Below, piece by piece: positions 23,465 to 34,257 of a stretch of DNA of 64,000 bases. The notes beneath the pieces were generated by a model that saw nothing but the letters and a program-made list of their open reading frames with translations, made no database searches and was not told where the DNA came from. The translations under genes and the position numbers were made by a program. Within the stretch, counting starts at the first letter, position 1. Every line of letters starts with the position of its first letter. Source of the stretch: Euonymus europaeus (lineage: Eukaryota; Streptophyta; Magnoliopsida; Celastrales; Celastraceae); NCBI GenBank assembly GCA_963580455.1, contig OY756968.1, positions 17,019,996 to 17,083,995 of the forward strand, in the 5' to 3' direction.

Positions 23465-23760
23465 TGTGTTGCTTGATAGTTATTTTTGATGTGAAATGAT
23501 TATTTAATAATTTATTAATTGTTTGGTAGTTATATTTAATATGAAATGAATATTTAATAAATTACTTCATATTTAATTGGTAGTTATTTTTGGGCTCAAT
23601 TGAATATTTAATAAATTATTAAAAATTTAATTGGTAGTTATTTTTGGTGTCAATTCAATATTTAATAAATTATTTCATATTTGATTGATAGTTATTTTTG
23701 GTGTCAATTCAATATTTAATAACAAAATTTCAAATTTAATTTTTTTCATCTTTAATTGGT
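23465..23760. repeat. AT-rich minisatellite, about 58-bp unit
   Basis: About four to five copies of a unit containing ttggtagttatttttggtgt and aatatttaataaatta stand in tandem, with small indels. The array resumes at 24295 on the other side of the Harbinger fragment. Confidence 0.75.
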
Positions 23761-23866
23761 ACTATTTTAATAGATGACAACAAATTAATCTTAAATAAAA
23801 TTTTATTTAAATAATTATTATTACAATTAACTCATTAACTCATAATTAAGATAAGCAATGTTTTCA

Positions 23867-24240
23867 CTAAACTTCCTCATTTCCGTACATATTCCAAAGA
23901 TGCGCCAAGAGATCGCTCCTCAATCTTGAATTAATTTGTCCATCACGTATATGTTCCATTCGTAGGTAGATTAAACTTGCAAGAACTTCTGGATTGGTAA
24001 TTCTATTGATAAATGACGTACCTTCTTCCGTAGGTGGGACCCAAGGATCAATATGTAGGTGTCTTTCATCCTCAATGATCATGTTATGAAGAATAATGCA
24101 GGTAATCATGATTTTTTTAAGTCTGATTGCTTGTAAAAACGAACTGGTCCCTGCGTGATTGCCCACTTCGCTTGGAGTACACCAAAAGCTCGCTCAACAT
24201 CCTTTCGAGCACTTTCTTGTAAGTGGGCGAAAATTCCTAG
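23867..24240 (-). pseudogene. PIF/Harbinger transposase C-terminus (HARBI1-like)
   Basis: On the minus strand an intron-acceptor-like ctag at about 24240 precedes ESARKDVERAFGVLQAKW, then ITQGPVRFY. One base is missing in an A-run near 24112-24118, shifting the frame. The frame then reads IMITCIILHNMIIEDER and ends with LLAHLWNMYGNEEV at the normal C-terminus. These are the last motifs of the plant DDE_4-type nuclease, including the region of the final catalytic acidic residue. Earlier exons are absent, replaced by minisatellite and unassigned DNA, so it is a fragment. Confidence 0.85.
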
Positions 24241-24294
24241 CATCACAGGAAAAACATTTCCATTAGTAAAGTAAAGAAAGTACATTACACGATA

Positions 24295-24420
24295 AACAAA
24301 TTCAATAAATTATTTTATTTCTTGGTAGTAATTTGTGATGTCAAATGAATATTTAATAAATTATTTAATATTTAATTGGTAGTTATTTTTGTTGTCAATT
24401 GAATATTTAATAAATTGATA
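24295..24420. repeat. Continuation of the AT-rich minisatellite
   Basis: Two further copies of the roughly 58-bp unit (aatatttaataaatta with ttggtagttattttt). The Harbinger fragment lies between the two array parts. Confidence 0.7.
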
Positions 24421-25504
24421 CTCATATGCCCGATTCAAGTGATAGCAAATACATATGCGATCAATGGCAAACAAATGCTTTGGCAAGTTAATAGAATAAA
24501 CGCAATAAATAAACATGTGAAAATTTCAACAACCACAATGGAACGCAAACAACAACATAATTAAATAATCGAGAAACGAAAAGCCATGTTGTGCAAAAGA
24601 TTTTCAATTTGGCACACTACATTCAGTCCTACTTCATTACCTAATATCACATCATGCATAATGCAGAAGCCAAAACTAGTACTTCGAGTACATTGAAAGA
24701 ACTCTAATTTAAACAAAGCACCTGATATATATTAGTTGACCTGGACTTGAAAATCCTGAAGTTATCACTATTAACATAACCAAAAACTTGTATAAATTGT
24801 CTTATCCTAGAAGTCCACCAAGAACATCCAAAAGTAATAAGTCAGTCTCCAGTTTATAGCACAAACTCTACCTGTGCTAATCATAGGTTTCAAGAAACCT
24901 ATGGTAACTATCCTACCCTCGCAGTGAAAATATTGTTTAAATCAGAGACGACAAATCGAGGTATAACGTAAATTTAAACCATTTTTAAATCCCACGCGCA
25001 CCACTGCGAAACATACACAACGGTAGCCTGAAAGAAGATTTTTACTTTGCTAAAAAAATCACCAAAGAAACATGAGGATAGGTCTACAAGATCAGATTTT
25101 GAGTATTGTGGTGAAGAATTCACAGAGTTTTTAGAATAGTTGCTGGTTGTCAAAAAAATGAGGCTTTCATCTCGTACAACTCAAACAGAAAGACAAAAAT
25201 ACTGGTGGAAACAAATATAGATTGATAAATTTGGATATTCCGTAGGTCTCCCGAATTTTGTTTCGTTGTTTTCCATTATAATTTGTGAGCATTTTCTTCA
25301 AGCTGTTGAAAGAAGTTTATGTATTATATGAAAGTTTTTCTTTAAAACAAAAAACTCCATTAACTCATCCCAATTTTCTCACGAAAGAAGTGAATTTTTC
25401 CTGGAAAAAGGGCAGATAAAGAATCATTTGGACCCTTCGATTAAATAAATCTACATATACTGTCGATGAATCTCTACCCTGCTAACCCGATCGATTAAAG
25501 AGAT
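24421..25504. other. Unassigned stretch
   Basis: AT-rich with no supportable gene, RNA or element ends. A short repeated phrase (agtatacgtagatc and agtatatgtagatt, in complement) occurs at about 25445-25515. Confidence 0.4.
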
Positions 25505-25762
25505 CTACGTATACTGCAACCATTCAGATCGAACACAAGACGAAGCAGGATACCAAATCAATAAATGAGAGCCTGGAAGAATTAGACGTACCTCGGAATA
25601 TCTCGCAGAACCTTTGGATTTGGATCGAAAATTAGGAGCGGCCGATCTGGACGTCGTCGTGTTGAAGATATCGCCTGCTTCTAGGTCGTTTGTCGATGGT
25701 TCCCTTCCAAATCTATCTTCACTCGAGGAGTTCCTGGTAATTATTTTGGGCCTACTAGTCAT
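25505..25762 (-). CDS. Candidate first exon of an unrecognised gene
   Basis: An ATG at 25762 opens a hydrophilic Ser/Arg-rich frame (MTSRPKIITRNSS, REPSTNDLEAGD, SKSKGSARYSEV) of normal base composition. At about 25590 the frame meets GAG followed by gtacgt, a strong splice donor, so the coding part is probably 25762-25591 (58 residues). The tail to 25505 would be intron. I do not recognise the protein and found no second exon. It lies in the only region with little TE text. It could be the start of a host gene, or a captured gene fragment belonging to the Harbinger relic around it. Confidence 0.35.
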   Translation of the reverse strand: MTSRPKIITRNSSSEDRFGREPSTNDLEAGDIFNTTTSRSAAPNFRSKSKGSARYSEVRLILPGSHLLIWYPASSCVRSEWLQYT

Positions 25763-27225
25763 AATGGGTCATTACTTGAGCCACCAGGAGTCTTGGCCAA
25801 GGTGCTTGGGCTGTCACATTTCTTGTCCGAAAATTGGCCCACTGTATGGTGAACAGTAATAATGGGCCAGCTGATTTCATGTTTTTGTACCAAATGGCCC
25901 AGCAGAAAGGTGCCATTGCAAGTGCCCACAGATGCCCATCTCTTGGCTATGGGGCCCACGAACCCAACGACCTGGATAAAAGAGAAGGTGCGCATTTCAT
26001 TTTTTCTTCCCTCCTAATAGAGTACTCGTCTAGGGTTGCGATTGTGACGCCGCGCTACCAGTCACTCCGGCGACATCCTCAAGTATGCATCTGCAGAATG
26101 TGTTTTACGTGTATGGAATTGAGTTTTTTGAGGTTGAAATTCATCTAATCTATGCTATTTTTGTGTCTGTCTCTCCTTCGTCTGATCTCCATGTGTATTG
26201 TTCGCCTAATCTTCTCAATCGGTTCTTGGAATCTCTCTCAGTTCGCTAGATCGACACTCTACCCTGAGTAAGCTTTCCTTTTATTTGTTTGTGTCGATCA
26301 GTTTATTTATGTTCTCCCGTGTATTGTGTAATTTGGCGTCGGTCTACAATGATGCTATGTTCTTCGTCCTACATGATTCTCCTTTTCCATCTGGTTGTTG
26401 TATGAGTACATGCCATGATTGCGTTGTTGAACATGTTGTGATTGGTACTGTTTGAATTTATTAAGTCATTGCATAGCCTATCTACAATGTTTTGACTCTA
26501 CACTAAATAACTTTTTTCCTCTGAGATGTTCCCAATTACCTTTTGAAGAGATGAGAGTCGTATTCTTGATTTGGTAATAATAATCAACATATGAAATAGT
26601 AGTCTTAATTTATCAATCAATTGATATTCAGTGCACTTAAAATATTACTCATTTTAGATTTAATTATTGTTGAACTGGTTGGGAAATATTTCTTTTTGCT
26701 GCTTCCATGGTGAAAAGTTTCAGCTTTGTAACAAACATTCTTCTGAATTGAAGATCATTGGAAATTAGATTTTGTTTTCTCTATCTGTAAGTTCTTTTTC
26801 TTATGGTGGAAGGACTGTTAGACATTTCCTATTTTCTAAGTGTTTTTGGTGAAAATATGACCACCCTAAACCAGTCTACTTTATCTAAAAATTGAATATT
26901 CATGCTTGGGTTCCAGCATTCCGCAACTACTACAATTTTGTTTGTTAATCTTTGTTGTTTGTTACATGGTTGTAGAGAATCTAATTATAGATTCGAAGAC
27001 AATATCTGATCGATATTTTTTTCAACTGGGAGATTGCTTTAACTATTTCAGTTAAGGTTTCTTTATTTAGACCAACCCAATGTTAGGGATAAATGGGTTG
27101 TACATTTTAGATCTGCCATTTAACTTGCTCTGTTCAAATTTTTTAAATTTTTATTATGTTATATGTTATTACATCTATCTTTGATGCCTATTCATAACTA
27201 TTAATCTATTTGTAGAGCTTCCACT
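25763..27225 (+). other. Possible leader and first intron of the Harbinger accessory gene
   Basis: No coding frame. A pyrimidine-rich, leader-like stretch at about 26005-26090 is followed by about 1.1 kb of T-rich, intron-like DNA ending in tatttgtag at 27213, just before the ATG at 27226. A 5'-UTR intron is a plausible reading. Part of 25760-25945 shares MITE-like strings (gcacttgcaatgg in complement). Confidence 0.35.
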
Positions 27226-28184
27226 ATGAATCCCAATCAACCTCCATATCCCAATGACCCTTTTAATAACCAACCAACTTTTAACCCCACAAAGTGTGCC
27301 CCTTTGCTGAATTCTATATTCCAATTACTCCAATCTGGCTTAGACCCTTGTATCATCCAAAACAATCCAGCACTTGCCATGCAAATGTTCGGGAATAATC
27401 AACAAAACCACTTCCTCCCCAATTTTTCCCATTCTTAATTAACCTCGACACCCACTGTTAATGAAGGCAATACAACATCCTCTCAATTTCCTACACCAGA
27501 TGACAGTGGCCCATCAAATCGAAAAAGGAAACAGCATAAGCAAAATGAGGCATGCACACCACAGCCACCAAATCGAAAATTGGCAAAAGACGTTGATTTA
27601 TGCAAAGCGTGGATAACTATTAGTAGCGATGCTTCAAATGGAAATAACCAAGACAAACCAACTTTCTGTAGTCGTGTATGGGCAGATTTTGTTCAAAGAA
27701 GATGTGGGGATAACAGTAGCAATGAGCAGTCTTGTGAGAGCAAGTGGGGTCTGTTCCACCCATGGGTTACAAAATGGTTGGCCACATGGAAGCATCGCAT
27801 GGAATTGAAGCCTAGTGGTTTCATTCTCTAGGACTAGGTAATTAACTTTATGTTTTCTTATTAAGATTCTTGATGTACCATTGATGGAATTCTATTCGCA
27901 TGCTTTCTTTGCAGGAACGTTTCGCCATAACTTCATTCTATAATGAATACACGCATCATTTTAAATATGAACATTGTTGGATCATTCTGAGGAGCTGTTC
28001 GAAGTGGAAACAATGCAATGCTGAAAGCAAAGCCGATGTTAAGCTTGGTTTGGACAAGCAAGGCTCTTTTGTTGATCCAGACGAGAAATTTCATCTGGGA
28101 GCTTCACAAGGTGTTCGTTTTGAAGTAGGACTTAATAATTCCCTCTTTCACGAGAACAACATTCGAACACAACAATCTGGGTAG
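27226..28184 (+). pseudogene. PIF/Harbinger ORF1-like Myb/SANT protein, disrupted
   Basis: In PIF/Harbinger elements the ORF1 Myb/SANT-like protein binds DNA and helps the transposase. The frame starts MNPNQPPYPNDPF, Asn/Pro/Gln-rich as in this family. It meets one TAA at 27436-27438, then continues in the same frame to a trihelix-like domain (VDLCKAWITISSDASNG, FCSRVWADFVQRR, CESKWGLF). A short intron-like gap (27830-27900) is followed by a C-terminal block (YEHCWIILRSCSKWK) like the NAM-associated C-terminal domain. A hAT MITE cuts the last part at 28182. Coding traces resume at 29438-29478 (TPATKAG) before a gtgagt donor. It is the partner type of the transposase fragment at 23867-24240, but on the other strand. 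Confidence 0.75.
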
Positions 28185-29429
28185 GGGTGTAATCGAGCCG
28201 AGCCGAGCTTTGATATGTTCAGGTTCGGCTTGGTTCTAATAAGGTAAGTTCGAGCTCGAGCTATAATTTTTGTTCGAGCTCGACTCGATTAGTATTCCAA
28301 AGGGCTCGAGCTCGACTCGCCAAATGCTCGATTATTCTATAAACGAGCCAAGCTCGATAAACAACTTGATTATTTGCTCAAGTTCGGGCTCGTTATAGAG
28401 CTCGATAAGCTGCTCGTTTATTTTTTTGAAAACTCTAAAAAAGCTGCTTTTGGTTGGATTAGAACCTATGACCTCCAACTAAAGGTAAGTGTTTAGACCA
28501 ATTAAGCTACACAAGTTTGTTGACTTAAGGTGAAACATTAATTAATATATCATTTCTCTTAAATATATAGTATTTTTATATATTAATTTAATTTATAAAA
28601 AATAATATATATAGACACACAAATATTTAATTTAATAAAAATTAATTTTATTCTGAGTATTATAAAATATAAATATTTTTAATTATTACTTATAATATAA
28701 TTTAATTATAACATAGGGGTTTAGTCCTTTAGGGTTATAACTTATATTATCATAAATTTAAATCATAGGTTTAGGGAATATAAGTTATCATGAATTGTGT
28801 TATAACTTATATTATCATAAGGTTAAATCAAATGAGTTTATGGTTTTGACTTATAACTCATATTATCATGATTTATGTTATATAACATAGGGGTTTAGTT
28901 ATTTAGAGTTTTCAGCGAATATAAGTTATCATGAATTGTGTTATAACTTATATTATCATAAGGTTAAATCAAATGAGTTTAGGGTTTAAGGATAAATCAA
29001 ATGAGTTTATGGTTTTTGCTTATAACTCATATTATCATGAATTATGTTATATAACATAAGGGTTTAGTCCTTTAGGATTTTTTGCATATGTTTAGGGTTT
29101 AGGGATATAACTTGTTAACTTACATTATCACATATTCACAATCGTGTTATATAACATATATAGTTACATTAGCATGAGTTACTTAAATGACTTAAATAAG
29201 AGCTCGCTCACGAGCCTACTATCGAGCCGAGCTCACGAGCCTATATCGAGCTAGCTCACGAGCCTTAACGAGTCGAGCTTTATGTTGCTCAAGCTCGGCT
29301 CATTTATAAATCGAACCTCAAAATCAAGCTCAAGCTCGACTCGTTTATTAATCGAATCGATCACGAATGAGCTTTTTTCGAGCCGAACGCCGAGCCGCTC
29401 GTGAGCGGCTCGGCTCGTTTACACCCCTA
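28182..29429. mobile_element. hAT MITE, 1248 bp, with perfect 8-bp target duplication
   Basis: The ends taggggtgtaatcgagccga and (complement at the right) taggggtgtaaacgagccga are long inverted repeats rich in gagctcg and gagccgag motifs. AATCTGGG is duplicated exactly at 28174-28181 and 29430-29437. The middle (28725-29170) has repeated ataacttatattatcat phrases. No transposase. It interrupts the Harbinger ORF1 relic. It carries a tRNA-like segment at 28443-28516. Confidence 0.92.
28443..28516 (-). other. tRNA-like relic with pol III A and B boxes
   Basis: On the minus strand TAGCTTAATTGG (28509-28498) fits the A-box consensus TRGCNNARYNGG. GGTTCTAATCC (28466-28456) differs at one base from the B box GGTTCRANNCC. 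They are 31 bp apart, and the whole spans about 74 bp, as in a tRNA gene. The acceptor stem and anticodon arm pair poorly, so it is not a functional tRNA. It is a tRNA-derived or convergent pol III promoter within the MITE. Confidence 0.5.
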
Positions 29430-29479
29430 AATCTGGGACTCCTGCAACTAAGGCTGGTCATCATCATCTTTGCTTGGTG

Positions 29480-30444
29480 AGTTTAGGGTGGGGTTGGTTA
29501 TAATCTTCAAATCCTGTCAAATTCTTTTACTTTTTTATACTCTATTGCAAATTTCCTTTCCGATTAATAAACTGAGCATGGGCATCTCTTGGTTTGAGGA
29601 ACTCACTTAGTATGGTTGTGTTCAAGCATGTGAGCTTTGTTATTGGACTTACAAGGGCTTCATTATTTTAATTGAGTAAGAAGGAGATGAAGGGCTCGAA
29701 GTAGTGAAATTGCTACTGCTTTGTTGTCTTAAGTTGATTTCGACTCTAATCTGGATCAGTTTTCTATTTGCTCTCAAAAATATAGTTTTCTTATTGTCTA
29801 CTCTCCTTTATTCTAAATCAACAGTGAATGCAGTAGTCTGATCTTGCGTTTGCATTATTGACTTTACAGTTATTATTTTTGATTGAGTGTTTACAGGGGA
29901 CTTGATTTCATATATTTTTGTTTTGTTATTCTCACGAAATGATTTTTTACTGTGACTTAGCTCTATTATTTTGTGTCATCCTGAATTTCACCATCGACTT
30001 TAGTATAATTGTGTAAATTGGAGGTAGATCATTCTTTTAGGAGAAGCTCAATGTTTCAAAGGATGGAGGATCAATGAGGGAAGTGACAGCTGTTGGGATT
30101 ATGTTGAAGTTGATATGGTGGAAATGCACAGGCACCAATTTTCTTCGAGGGGTAGATCTAAGCACCAATTTTCTCTTGATGTTTCTGTTATTTTTATTAT
30201 ATCTACTGAGCAATTTATATTCTTAAAAATACTTCTCTATCTGTTTTTTTTACTTCTTTGTGATTTATATTTTACTGTAGAGAAAAAAATGCTAACCAAT
30301 GCCACTGTTGATGATTTGTTTATTGGTTAACAATATGGTATCCGTCTTGCATTCTTAACCCGATTGTCTGCAAGTTGTCATGCGTGGGAATAGAAAAAAT
30401 GATATAGTTCTTCCCTTTTTCCTCCCAATAAACCTCTGTTGAAA
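29480..30444. other. Unassigned stretch
   Basis: T-rich with no supportable gene. A small direct repeat, gcaccaattttct, occurs at about 30130 and 30160. On the minus strand a purine-rich block (gggaggaaaaagggaaga) lies at about 30406-30423, just beyond the end of Ty3-A pol, and could be its polypurine tract. No LTR follows it. Confidence 0.4.
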
Positions 30445-31640
30445 TTATTTTATATCATCAAACTTTCTTTTTAGTTCCAACTCTTCTCTGCTAGATGCTT
30501 GTTGACCATTCTTGACCACGTCTTTTCCCTTGTCTTGCTTCTTGCACCTGACATAAGTTAGCCGGATTGGCTTTGTATGATGAGTTATATCAATACCCTC
30601 TGCCCAAAGTTTCACCTTGTCCGCAAGGTGGAAATCTGGAAACTGTTGATTTAACAAGTCAAATTGTTCCTAGGTTGCTTCAGCAGCAGTAAGGCCTTCC
30701 CACTGGACTAAAACCTCCATTTTTGGTGTGGAATTATCAAAAGCAAGGCGAACACCAAGCACTAGGCAAGGCACAACCTTCCATTCTAAGTTGGCAGATA
30801 ATTGAGGAGGAAAAGTAGGGGCTGGATGAGATACTCCTGGAGCATCCTGAGGTTGGGAAATATGGAAGACGGGATGTATGTTCGTCGTAGGAGGAAGCTG
30901 AAGATGATAAGCGACTGCACCAATCCTATCAAGGATTTTAAATGGGCCATAATATCTTGGTGCAAGTTTCTCACTGCGGTGCTTGGCTAGAGATATTTGG
31001 CGATAAGGTCTCAGCTTGATATACACAAGATCCCCAACAGAAAATTGTATGTCCCGTCGCCGTGAATCAGCTTGCTTCTTCATTCTATCTTAAGCAAATA
31101 ATAAATTAATAAATGCCCTTTTAATTCATCCAGAATTGCACCTCTATTAACCAATAGTTCATCAACAGACACAACAACGGATTTTTGCTTTTCATATTTT
31201 ATCAATGGAGGAGGGTCACACCCATAAAGTAACTGAAAAAGAGTGTTATGAGCAGATGAGTGAAATGTGGTATTATACCAGAATTCGATCCACGGCAACC
31301 AGCGAAATCACTGTTTGGGTTTAGTAGAAGTGAAACAACGAAGATATGTTTCAACACAATGATTCACCACTTCGGATTGACCATCAGTCTGAGGGTGATA
31401 ATGAGTAATCCGCTTGAGAGTAGTTCCTTGCAAAGAGAAAAAGCTCTGTGCAGAATTAGCTCATGAATATTTTATCTCTGTCCGAGATAATTGAGTGCGG
31501 AATGCCGTGTAATCGGACAAACTTTTGGGCTATAGCTTGGGCTGTGAAAGGGTGTTTTAGACCCAGAAAGTGAGCATACTTGCTCAGTCGGTCTACCATA
31601 ACCAAGATTGTATCATAACCCTCGGACTTGGGTAATCCTT
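30445..31640 (-). pseudogene. Ty3-A integrase C-terminal half and chromodomain
   Basis: After the Ty3-B insertion the integrase resumes with GLPKSEGYDTILVMVDRLSK and the second catalytic Asp region (SIISDRDKIF). A frameshift and stops follow. The frame goes on through FWYNTTFHSSAHNTLFQLLY (31298-31080) and then a 137-residue frame (31083-30670) with DLVYIKLRPYRQ, PRYYGPFKI and HPVFHISQ. The chromodomain-like end has VLVQWEGLTAAEAT and, after a TAG, FPDFHLADK. Chromodomains help target integration to heterochromatin. At least four disabling changes are visible. Confidence 0.88.
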
Positions 31641-31859
31641 TGATAAACTTACAAGACAAAGAACCCACAAAAGCAAGCCTAACGAGGGGCTGCACCTCCA
31701 AGTCACTCAGACATCCACGTACAGAGATACCCCAAAAACAACACCAACCAGCCCTACAAAACAGCAACAACCCCAAAAGACCTAACTAATCCCACCCTAA
31801 CAACTGAAATTCCCAATTAACCCTTGCCCTTACGTGAATAGACTATCGACTCTTTATCA
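31641..31859 (-). repeat. Ty3-B 3' LTR, 219 bp
   Basis: Near-identical to 35552-35770 (five differences). The stop codon of the pol ORF (31817) lies inside this LTR, so the last 14 codons are LTR sequence. Confidence 0.95.
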
Positions 31860-33769
31860 ATACTCGCCCCTAAATGATGCATCTTGTCCTCAAGGTGGAA
31901 ATGTGGATAACGCCGCACCATGTCCTCAAAATTCTCCCATGAATCGTCACACGAAGGCAACTCCTTCCAATGGATTAAAACAGAACCACCATTAGGACCA
32001 GCTCTAAACTTCAACACTTCTTCTGGTTCTAACTCCAACTGCAATTCACCAGTCAAGGAAACAGCTAAGGGTAAGGAACTGGCAGCCACTTCAACACCAC
32101 GTTTCAGTTGAGAGATATGGAAGACTGGATGAATTTTTGCTGAAGAAGGTAATTCCAGCCTATAGGCAACAGGTCCCATAGGTTCCAAAATCTTGAAAGG
32201 ACCAAAGTATCGAGGGCTTAACTTCTCATTGGGCCTACGAGATACCGAACTCTGGCGATACGGTTGCAAACGAACATACACCCAGTCACCAGTATCAAAG
32301 CTAACATCTCGACGCTTCGCATCTGCGACAGCCTTCATGTGATCTTGAGCTACTACCAAACAATCCTTCAATTCCTTCAGAATCTCATCCCGCTCCCTTA
32401 ATTGAGTGTCCACTGCTAATAAAGAACTCTCATCAGAATATTTTAAAAGCATAGATGGCTCACGACCATATAATGCTTGATAAGGAGTCACTTTGGTAGA
32501 CCCATGATACGTGGAATTAAACCAGTATTCAGCCCACACCAGCCCGTACAACCACTTCCGCGGATTCCCGTTCGCAAAACACCGCAAATAAGCTTCTAAA
32601 CAACGGTTAACCACCTCCGTTTGACCATCCGTTTGCGGATGGTAAGAGGAACTCATCTTCAAAGTAGTGCCAGCCAATCTGAATAACTCCCGCCAAAAGT
32701 TGCTGATAAAAATTCGATCTCGATCAGTAATAATCGATTTCGGAAAACCATGCAAGCGGACAATTTCCTTGGCAAATACTACTGCCACCTCTGGAGCGCC
32801 ATACGGATGACCCAAAGGTATGAAATGGCTATATTTTGTTAAGCGATCTACCACCACTAGGATAGTATCCATGCCGTGAACTCGAGGCAACCCACCAATA
32901 AAATCCATCGAAATATCATCCCACGGCTGCTGCGGAATGGGTAAAGGCTGCAGTAGGCCAGCTGGTCGAGCCGTAGAATATTTATTTTGCAAGCAAACTC
33001 CACATTCCGCCACAAATTTCTGGATATCTTTCTGCATCCCCTCCCAATGTACTACGCTAGACAAGCGTTTGTAAGTGCGAAAAACCCCTGAATGGCCACC
33101 AGTAGGGGTACTATGAAATTCTTGCAGGAGAGCAGCAACTCGTGGAGATCCTCTAGGAATAACTAACCTCCCGTTAAAAAACAACACTCCTTGCCTCACT
33201 GAATAGCCAGGATGACAGCTCGGGTCAACTAATAATTCTTGTATAAATTGTTTGAGTTTCCGATCACCTTGAGTCTCATCTAGCAATCCCGAAAAATCAG
33301 CACATTGAACTCTTGACACAGCACATAACTGGACCTGTAAATTTGTCAGCACCAGAGGTGTTCCCATGGCAGGTTGATACTCAATAAAGTGAATGGAAAA
33401 AAACTGCTGCCTCCGAGACAGTGCATCAGCTACAGTGTTACTCCTTCCGGGCTTGTATTCAATAGTTAAATTAAAACCCAACAATTTAGACAGCCACTTC
33501 TGTTGCTCCATTGTAAGAACTCGCTGCTCCTCCAAATACTCAATGTTTCTCTCATCTATCACCGGAATGGGAAATTTATCCGGAATTGTAATGCTATTTA
33601 AAGCTCGATAATCCACACAAAACCGCCATCCACCATCCTTTTTCTGCACTAAAAGAACAGGACTCGAAAACGGACTTCGACTATGCTGAATCACCCCTGC
33701 CTTCAACATTTCCTTCACCAAACGTTCAATTTCATTCTTTTGAATATGAGGATAGCGATATGGCCACAA
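31817..33769 (-). CDS. Ty3-B pol: RT stub, integrase, chromodomain (650 codons)
   Basis: This is the longest open frame in the window. It starts in the RT N-terminus ([36 protein letters not shown]). At about residue 73 it jumps straight to the RNase H end ([26 protein letters not shown]). An in-frame deletion of several hundred residues has removed the polymerase core with its YxDD motif and most of RNase H. The zinc-binding HHCC region ([23 protein letters not shown]) and integrase core ([30 protein letters not shown]; the D-D-E residues) are intact, as are the GPF/Y-type tail (RYFGPFKIL) and chromodomain ([16 protein letters not shown]). It could encode an integrase but not a polymerase. 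The upstream part of pol is in other frames. Confidence 0.9.
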   Translation of the reverse strand: MWPYRYPHIQKNEIERLVKEMLKAGVIQHSRSPFSSPVLLVQKKDGGWRFCVDYRALNSITIPDKFPIPVIDERNIEYLEEQRVLTMEQQKWLSKLLGFNLTIEYKPGRSNTVADALSRRQQFFSIHFIEYQPAMGTPLVLTNLQVQLCAVSRVQCADFSGLLDETQGDRKLKQFIQELLVDPSCHPGYSVRQGVLFFNGRLVIPRGSPRVAALLQEFHSTPTGGHSGVFRTYKRLSSVVHWEGMQKDIQKFVAECGVCLQNKYSTARPAGLLQPLPIPQQPWDDISMDFIGGLPRVHGMDTILVVVDRLTKYSHFIPLGHPYGAPEVAVVFAKEIVRLHGFPKSIITDRDRIFISNFWRELFRLAGTTLKMSSSYHPQTDGQTEVVNRCLEAYLRCFANGNPRKWLYGLVWAEYWFNSTYHGSTKVTPYQALYGREPSMLLKYSDESSLLAVDTQLRERDEILKELKDCLVVAQDHMKAVADAKRRDVSFDTGDWVYVRLQPYRQSSVSRRPNEKLSPRYFGPFKILEPMGPVAYRLELPSSAKIHPVFHISQLKRGVEVAASSLPLAVSLTGELQLELEPEEVLKFRAGPNGGSVLIHWKELPSCDDSWENFEDMVRRYPHFHLEDKMHHLGASIDKESIVYSRKGKG

Positions 33770-33784
33770 CCGTGGTGGTTGAGC

Positions 33785-34257
33785 TCATTCCTTGAGCTGG
33801 ATGGTATGATCACAAGCCCGGGTAGGAGGAAGTTCTAGTTCCTTCTTAAACACCTCAGGATAAGAGTTTAATAAATCAGTCAAGGATTGCGAATCTTGGC
33901 TCCCCAATTCAACACTGACCCCTAATGTTGAAACCGTAGATCTCTCTGCAGAAACTTGGGATATTTCAAGGAAATAAGCCACATCCTCAGACTTCAGATT
34001 TTTAAAGAAACCAATTCCTTGTAAAGCGAAGGATCGCCTCTCAACAGTACTCGTTCCCCTTGCCACAAATACTTCATGGTAAGCGATTGATAATTAGTGA
34101 TGACTTCCGCCAAGGAACTAAGCCACGCCACTCCCATAACTACATCTGCACAACCCAAAGGAAAAGGGTGAAAATCATGGATAATCTTATGACCTTGAAC
34201 CCGTACAACTGACATTATGACCATTACCAATACGAACCCCAAAACGATGATTCTCAT
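33785..34257 (-). pseudogene. Ty3-B protease-RT linker, frameshifted
   Basis: Two overlapping frames (34257-33994 and 34066-33785) carry the segment after the protease: DVVMGVAWLSSL (the conserved VILG-M-WL type motif), LTMKYLWQGERVLLRG, and ELPPTRACDHTIQLKE just before the RT. A frameshift near 34190-34250 and another near 34000-34060 break the frame. A TGA at 33785 separates it from the 650-codon frame. Confidence 0.8.

Noticed and set aside
25760..25945. A MITE overlapping the candidate first exon
   Set aside because: It shares gcacttgcaatgg-type text with 23342-23458, but a second end and target duplication could not be shown.
28443..28516. Functional tRNA gene
   Set aside because: The A and B boxes are present, but the stems pair poorly and it lies inside a MITE.
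29480..30444. 3' LTR of Ty3 A expected here
   Set aside because: No stretch resembles 58195-58430. Only a purine-rich block next to the pol end fits; an LTR cannot be supported.
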